DNA from: an uncultured Treponema sp.
Lineage (GTDB): Bacteria > Spirochaetota > Spirochaetia > Treponematales > Treponemataceae
Direction: 5' to 3'
Assembly: GCA_937915735.1 (NCBI GenBank)
Contig: CALGGS010000071.1
Location: 1-30,364, forward strand
Length of the DNA: 30,364 nt
A model generated the notes under the pieces. It had not been told where the DNA came from, did not search any database, and saw nothing but the letters and a program-made list of their open reading frames with translations. This document shows positions 16,309 to 23,585 of this stretch, in pieces (the first letter of the stretch is position 1; each line of letters starts with the position of its first letter). A program made the translations under genes and the position numbers.

Positions 16309-17673
16309 TCATAAGGTCAATAATCTAATCTCTTTTCTGATAAAGAAAAACGCCACTATTCCAGCCGTAAGCCCCGTAAGTCCGTTTGAAATACACATAG
16401 CGAGTCCTACAACCCCTATTCCAAATTTATCGCTTAAAGCCGGGATATTCATAAACAAAAGCAAAACCGGAATTCTGTAAACAAAAAGCCTGGCAGAATT
16501 CAAAATCATCGTGATTTTAGTTTTTCCAAAGCCGTATAAAAGCCCCATAACGCTTACATTCAAGGCAATCAGAATAGTGTCGAGCCGTTCCCAATAATAA
16601 ATCTGGTCAATTTCCTTGGCGAATTCAGCGTTTCCCTTGGCAAAGGCAGCGATAATCTGGCTTCTGAAAACACACATAATTATAAAAAAGACAACGACAT
16701 AACTCATCGTAAGGACCGTAGTCCTGTAGAAAAAAGAAATAGCTCGCTTCACATTTTTATTTCCCAGATTGTTTGAGACTAAAGATGACTCCGCCTCCTG
16801 AAAGCCGTTTATCGGATTTGTCGAAAGACCGCAAATTCTGTCGCTCACGCCCAAAGCCCCCACAACAGTCGTTCCCATTGTCGCGCAAAGAGAATTCACA
16901 AAAGCCTTTCCGAAGGCAAAAATGAATTTTTCAAGAAAGACAGGAACTCCAAGCTGAGTCAGGGGCAAAAGAAAGGTCTTTTTAAACTCCGTCTGCCTGA
17001 AACTCAGCCTGAAGGGATTTTTTTGGGAGGTAAGATTTTTCAGCGCAATGCAGGTAAGCACAAAATGAGCGGCAATAGTCGCAATAGGCAGAAAATAAAT
17101 TCCATTCTCCCGGGCAAAAACTCCCCGGCCAATCAGCCGTATAAGAGTGACATTCAGTGAAGTTTTAATGAAAAGAACGAGCAAATTTCCCCACATAATG
17201 ATTTTTGTTTCCCCCCGCGACTTTTGCACCGCGAAGAAAATCGTGTTTACGAATTGAAAAATTATGCTCACGACAACCAAATCAGAATAAATCGTCCCCT
17301 GTAAAAGAAGTTCCTCTGGCATTTTTAAAAGACGCAAAAGCGGGTACATCAAGGGAATCGACAGGGCAAGAATAAAGCCACCTACTATAAGGGCAGAAAA
17401 GAAAAGAGTAGAAATTTCCCGCCTGACACGAGCCATATCTCCGCTACCGAAGGAGCGGGCAATCAAAACGCCGCCAGAAATCGAAAGGGCGCTGGAAACA
17501 GCCGTAATCATTTTTTCAAGCTGGTTCACAAAACTTACGGTCGAAATAGTCTCCGCGCTCATCGAAGAAGCAATAAAAGTGTCAATCAGCTGAAAAACCT
17601 GCCCGACGCTCGCATAAAAAACAAGCGGGAGTGAAATGGTAAGGATTGCCTTCAGCTGGGAACCCGAAAGCAT
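16309..17673 (-). CDS. MATE family efflux transporter
   Basis: This 454-residue membrane protein has about twelve hydrophobic segments. It starts at LSGSQLKAILTISLPLVFY and includes the family blocks QLIDTFIASSMSAETIS and GVLIARSFGSGD in the first half and NPINGFQEAESSLVSNNLG in the second. MATE proteins expel drugs or metabolites in exchange for Na+ or H+. ATG at 17673 is chosen because GGAG lies seven bases upstream; an in-frame start at 17772 would add 33 charged residues encoded by a GC-rich repeat region. It is divergent from an AraC-type regulator, which could control it. The substrate cannot be predicted. Confidence 0.92.
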   Translation of the reverse strand: MLSGSQLKAILTISLPLVFYASVGQVFQLIDTFIASSMSAETISTVSFVNQLEKMITAVSSALSISGGVLIARSFGSGDMARVRREISTLFFSALIVGGFILALSIPLMYPLLRLLKMPEELLLQGTIYSDLVVVSIIFQFVNTIFFAVQKSRGETKIIMWGNLLVLFIKTSLNVTLIRLIGRGVFARENGIYFLPIATIAAHFVLTCIALKNLTSQKNPFRLSFRQTEFKKTFLLPLTQLGVPVFLEKFIFAFGKAFVNSLCATMGTTVVGALGVSDRICGLSTNPINGFQEAESSLVSNNLGNKNVKRAISFFYRTTVLTMSYVVVFFIIMCVFRSQIIAAFAKGNAEFAKEIDQIYYWERLDTILIALNVSVMGLLYGFGKTKITMILNSARLFVYRIPVLLLFMNIPALSDKFGIGVVGLAMCISNGLTGLTAGIVAFFFIRKEIRLLTL

Positions 17674-17706
17674 AAGGCTTCTCCGTCTTTCCTCTTTTTC
17701 ATTCAA

Positions 17707-17789
17707 GAGGGGGAAGTCTCCCCCTCGGCTGCAATTCGTCGCTTCGCTGCTCATTTTCGCCTGCCCCCTCAACGGGGGCTAGCCCCCGT
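17707..17789. repeat. GC-rich palindromic segment between MATE and AraC genes
   Basis: Two strong dyads stand in a GC-rich stretch. GAGGGGGA/TCCCCCTC is a perfect 8-bp hairpin with a four-base loop at 17707-17726. The second is an 18-base perfect palindrome, ACGGGGGCTAGCCCCCGT, at 17772-17789. Composition is far from that of the flanking sequence. It could be a dispersed repeat or an operator for the divergent genes. Confidence 0.6.
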
Positions 17790-17888
17790 AACGCCCCCAA
17801 AATCTACTGTCAAATATTGTAGTTTTCTGCTCATTAAATTTCCGCTCAATTTTTGGCATTTTCGCTTCTTTTTGTTCATATTTTGATG

Positions 17889-17900
17889 TACAATTAACTT
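17889..17900 (+). promoter_or_regulatory. Predicted -10 box abutting the AraC-type regulator start
   Basis: TACAAT at 17889-17894 ends six bases before the ATG at 17901. No Shine-Dalgarno exists. The predicted transcription start is the A of the ATG. No good -35 hexamer is seen at 17 bases. Confidence 0.45.
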
Positions 17901-18734
17901 ATGCTTGGAGATTTTCGCTTTGACGATGAAAAATTAGGCTTCACTTTCATAAAAAAAACTCACGCAATGACAAACCCGCGAAGGCATTTTCACCCATGGT
18001 GGGAGCTCTTGTACATCGAAAGCGGTGAACGCACCTTCTTCTACGGAAACAAAACCGTGCAGGCCCGAGCAGGAACATTTTTACTGGTGGCTCCAGGAGT
18101 CCTTCATCGCGCCATAAATCCCGAAGGAGAAACTTGCTCACTTTACAATATTTTTTTCAGCGATGAGGGAGGAAATAATTTTTACCAGCACAGGCAGCTC
18201 GAAGAGATTCACTCAATCTTTCCCAAGCTAGAGCCATTCATTCAGTTCGACGAAGAAAAAATACCTCTTGTAAACTCTTATTTTGAAAAGCTTGCGGAGG
18301 AAATCAGCTCAAAAAAGAAAAACTATGAAATCCTTGCAAGAAGCATTCTTACCGAAATAGTCGTGCTTGTAAGCCGCGCATCACAAACAGAAAACTTTAA
18401 GCAAACGAATATCTCTATAAGCGACCATTTTTCAGAAATCTTAACCTGGGTGAACTCTCACTACGAGGAAGAGCTGACGCTCAGTCTTGTTGCAAAAAAA
18501 TTTAACATAACGCCGAGCCATTTAAGCAGGAGTTTCAAGGCCTACACTCAGTTTACCTTCGTTGAATACATAAACAACCTCCGCATTGCCCAGTCATGCA
18601 AAATGCTTCACAATACCCGCGTTTCGGTACTGGAAATAGCCCTGAAATGCGGCTTCGGAAGCGTCACCCAGTACGGAAGGTGGTTCAAAAAACTAGTCGG
18701 GAAAAGCCCCGTAAAATACAGAAACGGAAAATAA
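17901..18734 (+). CDS. AraC family transcriptional regulator
   Basis: This 277-residue protein has an N-terminal cupin-like sensing domain at about residues 10-90 (RRHFHPWWELLYIESGE, with LVAPGVLHRA) and a C-terminal double helix-turn-helix at about 175-277. The latter shows LSLVAKKFNITPSHLSRSFK and then VLEIALKCGFGSVTQYGRWFKK, ending in the usual GKSPVKYR. It would bind DNA as an activator or repressor, probably with a sugar or other small ligand in the cupin. It is divergent from the MATE exporter over about 230 bases, a common arrangement of regulator and target. There is no Shine-Dalgarno at its ATG. A hairpin follows the stop. Confidence 0.93.
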   Translation: MLGDFRFDDEKLGFTFIKKTHAMTNPRRHFHPWWELLYIESGERTFFYGNKTVQARAGTFLLVAPGVLHRAINPEGETCSLYNIFFSDEGGNNFYQHRQLEEIHSIFPKLEPFIQFDEEKIPLVNSYFEKLAEEISSKKKNYEILARSILTEIVVLVSRASQTENFKQTNISISDHFSEILTWVNSHYEEELTLSLVAKKFNITPSHLSRSFKAYTQFTFVEYINNLRIAQSCKMLHNTRVSVLEIALKCGFGSVTQYGRWFKKLVGKSPVKYRNGK

Positions 18735-18735
18735 A

Positions 18736-18766
18736 GCGGTGGCTCAGGGCTGAGCCACCGCATTTT
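18736..18766 (+). terminator. Hairpin terminator after AraC-type gene
   Basis: GCGGTGGCTCA at 18736-18746 pairs perfectly with TGAGCCACCGC at 18751-18761 around GGGC. Only a short ATTTT follows, but the 11-bp GC-rich stem directly after the stop is convincing. Confidence 0.75.
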
Positions 18767-18804
18767 CGGGCTTACATCGAAAGCCACTTTCTATTTTTTA
18801 GTCA

Positions 18805-20313
18805 CTAGTTAATCTTATATCGGCCGGTAGAAATAGTGTGTCCGTCATTGTAGACATCGAACCAGATTTCCTTGTTACGGCTCAAATCAAGAGCCTCATA
18901 GAATTCCTTAAGATTCGTAACCTTCTTGTCATTTACGGCAGTAATTACATCCCCGTTCTGAATTCTCAAGGCCGCAGCCGGAGATTTTTCAAGAACATTC
19001 GTTACCGCAACTCCCTGAATTTTATCGTCAAGATTAAGGCTTTCACGCAATTTTTTGTTGAGCGGAGAAGCTATAAAGCCCGGCCAGAGCTTTGAATTTT
19101 CGTTTGAAACCTCTTCAGTTCTCTCTTCAATTTTAACTTTGAGAGTAATTTTGCTTCCTGAACGAAGGACGACAAATTCTGCTTCTTTTCCAGCAGTCAA
19201 ATATCCGACCTCACGGACAAGCTCGCTCATTCCAGAGACATCTTTTCCGTTAAGACCGATGATATAATCTCCAGCCTGAATGCCACCCTTTGCCGCCGGT
19301 GAATTCAAGAATACCTGTGAAGCGAAAGCACCCTTCTGGCCTTTTACGCCAAGCTCTTTTTTGTAATCATCCGTAATGTCAACAAGAGAAACGCCCAGCC
19401 AGCCATAAGTGATTTTTCCGTTTGCGATAAAGTCATCTATTGCCTTTTTGACAGAATTGATTGGAAGGGCAAAGCCCAAGCCAACGCTTCCGCCAGAACC
19501 AGAAGCAATCCATGTGTTGATTCCGATTACCTCACCGTATATGTTTACGAGAGGGCCGCCAGAGTTTCCCTGGTTGATTGCGGCGTCAGTCTGAATGAAG
19601 TCGTTCATGTTGCCGATTTGGTCACCGCTTCGGCCTGTTGCGCTTACGATTCCCTGAGTGACAGACTGACGGTAGCCCAAAGGAGCGCCCATGGCAAGAC
19701 AGATGTCGCCAGTCTGCACTTTGTCACTGTCCCCTAAAGTTGCGACAATAATCCCCTCGGCATCCTTCGCATCGAATGAGACAAGGGCTATATCCTGTCT
19801 CTCGTCAGCACCAACGAGCTTTCCTTCAAATTCCTGACCATCGTTCAGTTTAACGGAAATGTTTGTCGCTTTTCCTGCAACATGATTATTCGTAAGGACA
19901 TAAACCGTGTCTCCTGTTCGGCGAACGATTACGCCAGAGCCAAGTCCTTTCTGCTCATATTCCCGTTTCCGGTTGTTTTTTGAAGAATCCCTGTCAGAAT
20001 TGGGGTTTCCGAAGAAAAAGTCAAAAGGCCAGCTCTCAAAGGGATTCATTGTCTGGACTTCTTTTTTTTCTGTTACATCGATTTCAACGACAGAAGGAAG
20101 AACGCCCGAAGAGATTGAGCGGAATGAAGACTGCAAGGCCTCAATGACTTTGAGAGATTCAGACGGAATCGTGACCGCCGGTTTTGAAGTGTCGGCAAAT
20201 GCCGTAGCCGCGCTGCCCTGAACCTGAACTCTTGTACAAGAAAGGGAAACAAAAGCAAAAGCGAGGGCAGTAGCCGCCGTTCCAAGCAAGATTTTTTTTG
20301 TTAATTTTTTCAT
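18805..20313 (-). CDS. HtrA/DegP-like periplasmic serine protease with two PDZ domains
   Basis: This 502-residue protease and chaperone acts on misfolded envelope proteins. The catalytic triad is visible: H144 in LTNNHVAG, D174 in RQDIALVSF and S251 in QGNSGGPLVN. Two PDZ domains follow at about 305-395 and 408-495. A loop of charged residues at about 90-120 precedes the first strand. The signal peptide ends FVSLSC, so Cys26 may be lipidated, making it a possible lipoprotein HtrA. GGAGG lies in the leader. A row of 20-bp repeats stands directly upstream of the ribosome binding site. The name degP, degQ or htrA cannot be chosen from sequence alone. Confidence 0.94.
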   Translation of the reverse strand: MKKLTKKILLGTAATALAFAFVSLSCTRVQVQGSAATAFADTSKPAVTIPSESLKVIEALQSSFRSISSGVLPSVVEIDVTEKKEVQTMNPFESWPFDFFFGNPNSDRDSSKNNRKREYEQKGLGSGVIVRRTGDTVYVLTNNHVAGKATNISVKLNDGQEFEGKLVGADERQDIALVSFDAKDAEGIIVATLGDSDKVQTGDICLAMGAPLGYRQSVTQGIVSATGRSGDQIGNMNDFIQTDAAINQGNSGGPLVNIYGEVIGINTWIASGSGGSVGLGFALPINSVKKAIDDFIANGKITYGWLGVSLVDITDDYKKELGVKGQKGAFASQVFLNSPAAKGGIQAGDYIIGLNGKDVSGMSELVREVGYLTAGKEAEFVVLRSGSKITLKVKIEERTEEVSNENSKLWPGFIASPLNKKLRESLNLDDKIQGVAVTNVLEKSPAAALRIQNGDVITAVNDKKVTNLKEFYEALDLSRNKEIWFDVYNDGHTISTGRYKIN

Positions 20314-20327
20314 ATTTTTGCCTCCGT

Positions 20328-20391
20328 GTCATTCTGAGTCTGCGAGCGTCATTCTGACCCTGCGAGCGTCATTCTGAGCCTGACTCAGAAT
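20328..20391. repeat. Tandem 20-bp repeat with hairpin upstream of HtrA gene
   Basis: Two 20-base units starting GTCATTCTGA (20328-20347 and 20348-20367) are followed by a third, partial unit. The third forms an inverted repeat, ATTCTGAG at 20371-20378 with CTCAGAAT at 20384-20391. It is probably in the untranslated leader of the protease mRNA. The third unit matches the hairpin family seen elsewhere in the window. Confidence 0.7.
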
Positions 20392-20507
20392 CTCATTATG
20401 ACATTGATTTCATTTTCTAATAATAAAACTCTCGCAAAGATTTTTTAGTTACAGAAATTTCTGTTATAAGAATCCTCATCAGATATAAAGATGATTTTTT
20501 AAACTCG

Positions 20508-20589
20508 CTAAGGAAACACTGATTAATTCTATAGAGAATTAGTCAGTGTTAACTATGAATATTGCAAATGTTAATCAGCACTTCCCTAA
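20508..20589. repeat. Intergenic inverted-repeat element before dapA
   Basis: This is the main content of the 330-base gap between the protease and dapA. AACACTGATTAATTCT at 20515-20530 pairs with 20535-20550 at 15 of 16 positions, with a four-base loop. Beyond it, 20570-20589 is also an inverted copy of 20508-20527 (14 of 20 positions). It has no T-run, so it is not a simple terminator. It is similar in form to a small terminal-repeat element. Confidence 0.55.
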
Positions 20590-20643
20590 TTGCTCATTTC
20601 ATTGCTTTTCACTAAAATAAATACACTTTTTATCGAGGTTAGT

Positions 20644-21558
20644 ATGACAAAATTTCGTGGTGCTTTAACAGCTATGATTACACCGATGAACAAAGACGGC
20701 TCGGTGGACTATGAAGGTTTCAGAAAAAATGTCAAATTCCAGCTTGAAGAAGGAATTGACGGGCTTGTTCCTCTGGGAACTACCGCTGAAACTCCAACCC
20801 TGGACGAAAAACCTGGCGAGGAAGAGGACAAGCTCATCGCCATCGTCATGGAAGAAGTCAAAGAATTCGAAAAAAAATCAGGCAAAAAAGTACCTGTCAT
20901 TCTCGGTGCAGGCTCAAACAATACCCGTGACGCAGTAGCTTACTGTGAGCGCGCAAAAAAAGCCGGGGCTGACGCAGCCCTTGTCGTAACTCCTTACTAC
21001 AACAAGCCGTCAAAAGAAGGCATTTACCGCCATTTTGAGGCTGTCTCAAAAGTCGGCATTCCTATCATCGTTTACAATATTCAGGGACGAACAGGCGTGA
21101 ATATTCCTACTGACACTCTCGCCAGAATCGCAGAGCTTCCGAATATCGCTGGCGTAAAGGAAGCAAGCGGAAACATCAACCAGATGGCCGATGTAATCGC
21201 GCAGATAAAGAGCAAAAAGCCTGATTTTGCCGTTTTGAGCGGTGATGACGGCCTCACCTTGCCTTTGATTGCCTTGGGCGGTGACGGAATCATTTCCGTG
21301 GTGTCAAACCTGGCTCCTGCAATCGTAAGCGAAATGGCAAACAAGGCTCTTGATGGAGACATTGAGGCGGCTCGAAAGATTCACTATCGCCTTCTTCCTT
21401 TCTTTAAGGCAGCTTTCGTGGACGGAAACCCCACATCTATCAAGTACGCCATGAATGTAAAGAAAATGCCTTCAGGTCCATGCCGCTTGCCTTTAGTGGA
21501 AGTCACCGACGAAGCAAAGAAGATTATAGAAAAAGCACTCGTAGAGTGTGGATTGTAA
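20644..21558 (+). CDS. dapA: 4-hydroxy-tetrahydrodipicolinate synthase
   Basis: This 304-residue TIM-barrel enzyme condenses pyruvate with aspartate semialdehyde, the first committed step of lysine and diaminopimelate synthesis. The Schiff-base lysine is K172 in IAGVKEASG. Y144 and R149 in VYNIQGRTG and the threonine pair in PLGTTAETPTL (46-47) are present. ATG at 20644 is preferred: GAGG is at 20635-20638, and the longer frame to 20590 adds 18 residues unlike the family. It stands just before asd, whose product supplies its substrate. No lysine riboswitch is seen in the 5' region. Confidence 0.96.
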   Translation: MTKFRGALTAMITPMNKDGSVDYEGFRKNVKFQLEEGIDGLVPLGTTAETPTLDEKPGEEEDKLIAIVMEEVKEFEKKSGKKVPVILGAGSNNTRDAVAYCERAKKAGADAALVVTPYYNKPSKEGIYRHFEAVSKVGIPIIVYNIQGRTGVNIPTDTLARIAELPNIAGVKEASGNINQMADVIAQIKSKKPDFAVLSGDDGLTLPLIALGGDGIISVVSNLAPAIVSEMANKALDGDIEAARKIHYRLLPFFKAAFVDGNPTSIKYAMNVKKMPSGPCRLPLVEVTDEAKKIIEKALVECGL

Positions 21559-21561
21559 AAT

Positions 21562-21690
21562 TAAACGCGGATAAACGCAGATTAACGCGGATTTATATTC
21601 TTTGTGTTTACGAGCGACTTTCGCATAAACTGAAAGACTTTCGTATAAGAATTAAATTATCTGTGTTCATCTGCGTGCATCTGCGTCTGA
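21562..21690. repeat. Helically phased 10-bp repeats between dapA and asd
   Basis: Three 10-base units at 21562-21591 (TAAACGCGGA, TAAACGCAGA, TTAACGCGGA) are mirrored by inverted TCTGCGTGCA-like units at 21660-21690. Between them GACTTTCGCATAA and GACTTTCGTATAA lie exactly 20 bases apart. The arrangement repeats once per helical turn. It may be a dispersed repeat or a protein-binding array. Confidence 0.6.
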
Positions 21691-21711
21691 ATAAATACTG
21701 GAGATAAAATT

Positions 21712-22809
21712 ATGGCAGATAAAATTAATGTTGGTGTTTTGGGCGCTACTGGTATGGTCGGTCAGCGCTATATTAAATTGCTGGAAAATCACCCCTGGTT
21801 TAAGGTGACTTATGTTGCGGCTTCACCCCGCTCGGCAGGAAAGGCTTACAAAGAGGCCGTGGCAAACCGCTGGCTTATCGGAGCTAATATTCCTTGCGAT
21901 GTAAAAGACTTAATCGTTCAGGACGCAAACGACCCGAAAGCCGCTTTGGGTAAGTGCCGCTTCGTTTTCTCTGCTTTGGAAATGGGAAAAGATGAAATCA
22001 AAGCTTTGGAAGCCGCTTATGCCGCAGAGGGAATCCCGGTTGTCTCTAACGCAAGCGCAAACCGCTGGACTGAGGATGTTCCGATGCTCATTCCAGAAAT
22101 CAACTACTCTCACCTGGATGTAATCGCCGAGCAGAAAAAGCATCACGGCTGGGACAAGGGCTTTGTGGCAGTAAAGCCAAACTGCTCATTGCAGACATAC
22201 ATGATGCCGCTCTACGCCTTGCAGAAGGCAGGCTACCCTGTTAAGCGCATGATTGTAACGACTTTGCAGGCCGTTTCTGGCGCCGGCTACCCTGGCGTTC
22301 CTTCTTTTGACATGATTGACAACATCGTTCCATATATTGGCGGCGAGGAAGAAAAGACAGAAAAAGAATGTTTGAAAATTTTGGGAAGCGTAAAGGACGG
22401 AAAGATTGAGAATGCAAAAGGTCCAATCGTTTCTTCAACATGTACCCGCGTTCCTGTAATCGACGGACACACGGCAAGCGTAAACCTTGAGTTCGATTTG
22501 CCTGAAGACAAAAAACCAAGCCTTGAGGAAGTTCTTCGCGTATGGAAAGAATTCACTTCGCTCCCGCAGGAGCTCAAGTTGCCATCGGCGCCAGAGCATC
22601 CAATTGTTTACCGGGAGGAAGAAAACCGCCCTCAGCCAAACCGCGACCGCGACACCGAAAAAGGCATGGCCTGTGTTCTCGGCCGCTTGCGCAAGTGCAA
22701 TGTATTCGACATCAAGTTCGTAGCATTGAGCCACAACACCAAGCGAGGAGCCGCATTGGGCGGAATCTTGAACGCAGAGCTTTTAAAAGCAAAGGGATTC
22801 TTTGACTAA
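21712..22809 (+). CDS. asd: Aspartate-semialdehyde dehydrogenase
   Basis: This 365-residue enzyme reduces aspartyl phosphate to aspartate semialdehyde with NADPH. The loop GVLGATGMVGQR is at residues 8-19. The active cysteine is C158 in VKPNCSLQT, and the histidine lies in TRVPVIDGHTASV. The sequence is the archaeal/fungal type rather than that of E. coli Asd. GGAG at 21700-21703 lies eight bases before the ATG. The stop TAA directly abuts the ATG of the downstream methyltransferase, so the two are co-translated. It feeds DapA and, through homoserine, threonine and methionine. Confidence 0.95.
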   Translation: MADKINVGVLGATGMVGQRYIKLLENHPWFKVTYVAASPRSAGKAYKEAVANRWLIGANIPCDVKDLIVQDANDPKAALGKCRFVFSALEMGKDEIKALEAAYAAEGIPVVSNASANRWTEDVPMLIPEINYSHLDVIAEQKKHHGWDKGFVAVKPNCSLQTYMMPLYALQKAGYPVKRMIVTTLQAVSGAGYPGVPSFDMIDNIVPYIGGEEEKTEKECLKILGSVKDGKIENAKGPIVSSTCTRVPVIDGHTASVNLEFDLPEDKKPSLEEVLRVWKEFTSLPQELKLPSAPEHPIVYREEENRPQPNRDRDTEKGMACVLGRLRKCNVFDIKFVALSHNTKRGAALGGILNAELLKAKGFFD

Positions 22810-23523
22810 ATGAGCGAAGCTCGGCTTTATTTAATTCCTTGTACAATGGGCGACACTCCTGTTTCACAGGTTCTGCCGCCCTATAATTTTGAAATCGTAA
22901 GACAACTCCGTCACTTTATCGTTGAAAGCCGAAAATCAGCCGTAAGATTTCTGATTTCCCTCGATAAAACTTTTCCGGTTGATGACTGCACTTTTTCAGA
23001 ATTAAGCGAGCACACAGGCGAAAAGGAAGACATCTCAAAGCTACTCCTCCCTCTCGAAAAAGGCGAGTCTATGGGCATAATTTCTGATGCAGGCTGTCCG
23101 TGTGTCGGAGACCCCGGAAGTCGTGCAGTCGAAATCGCTCAAAAAAAGAATTTCCGTGTAGCTCCACTGGTCGGCCCGAATTCAATGCTTATGGCGCTAA
23201 TGGCAAGCGGATTTAACGGTCAGAATTTTGCCTTCAACGGCTATCTTCCCGTAAAAAATGGCGAGAGGGAATCAAAAATCAAGCAGCTCGAAAACAAAGC
23301 CTACAAAGAAAACCAAACTCAGCTTTTTATCGAAGCCCCGTACCGGAATCAGAAAATGTTCGAGGCGATTTTAAAGGCTTGCAAAGCAGAGACAAGGCTG
23401 TGCATTGCAAGCGGAATTACGACAAAAGACGAATTCATCAGCACAAAAACAATCGCCCAATGGAAAAAAGAAAAAGCACCCTCATTCGAGAAAGTGCCTG
23501 CAATCTTCCTTATTTATAAATAG
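22810..23523 (+). CDS. SAM-dependent methyltransferase of the RsmI/tetrapyrrole-methylase fold
   Basis: This 237-residue protein shows the fold's ISDAGCPCVGDPGSRAVE loop (comparable to ISDAGTPLISDPG of RsmI) and the APLVGPNSMLMALMASGFNG strand-turn, plus an IEAPYRNQKMFEAIL block. RsmI methylates the 2'-O of 16S rRNA C1402; this shorter relative may have another target. It begins at the base after the asd stop. An AAGGGA in the asd tail serves as ribosome site. It has no obvious link to lysine synthesis. Substrate unknown. Confidence 0.85.
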   Translation: MSEARLYLIPCTMGDTPVSQVLPPYNFEIVRQLRHFIVESRKSAVRFLISLDKTFPVDDCTFSELSEHTGEKEDISKLLLPLEKGESMGIISDAGCPCVGDPGSRAVEIAQKKNFRVAPLVGPNSMLMALMASGFNGQNFAFNGYLPVKNGERESKIKQLENKAYKENQTQLFIEAPYRNQKMFEAILKACKAETRLCIASGITTKDEFISTKTIAQWKKEKAPSFEKVPAIFLIYK

Positions 23524-23530
23524 ACTAAAA

Positions 23531-23551
23531 ATTCCTGCTATTTCCAGGAAT
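23531..23551 (-). terminator. Possible terminator of the GGDEF-EAL gene
   Basis: ATTCCTG at 23531-23537 pairs with CAGGAAT at 23545-23551 around a seven-base loop. On the minus strand it is followed by five T. It lies about 35 bases after the minus-strand stop, between convergent genes. Confidence 0.45.
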
Positions 23552-23585
23552 CAAAGCAATGCGGAGAAGCTCCCTTAAACTTCGA

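Noticed and set aside
17674..17772. Longer MATE start adding 33 residues
   Set aside because: The added part is charged, encoded by a GC-rich palindromic stretch, and a good GGAG precedes the ATG at 17673.
20328..20391. Possible CRISPR array
   Set aside because: The 20-base units are directly adjacent, without spacers, and only two are complete.
20590..20643. Longer dapA start adding 18 residues
   Set aside because: DapA proteins start at the TKFRGALTAMITP strand, and GAGG lies just before the ATG at 20644.
20314..20643. Lysine riboswitch ahead of dapA
   Set aside because: The gap holds repeats and simple hairpins only; the long conserved lysine aptamer is not recognisable.
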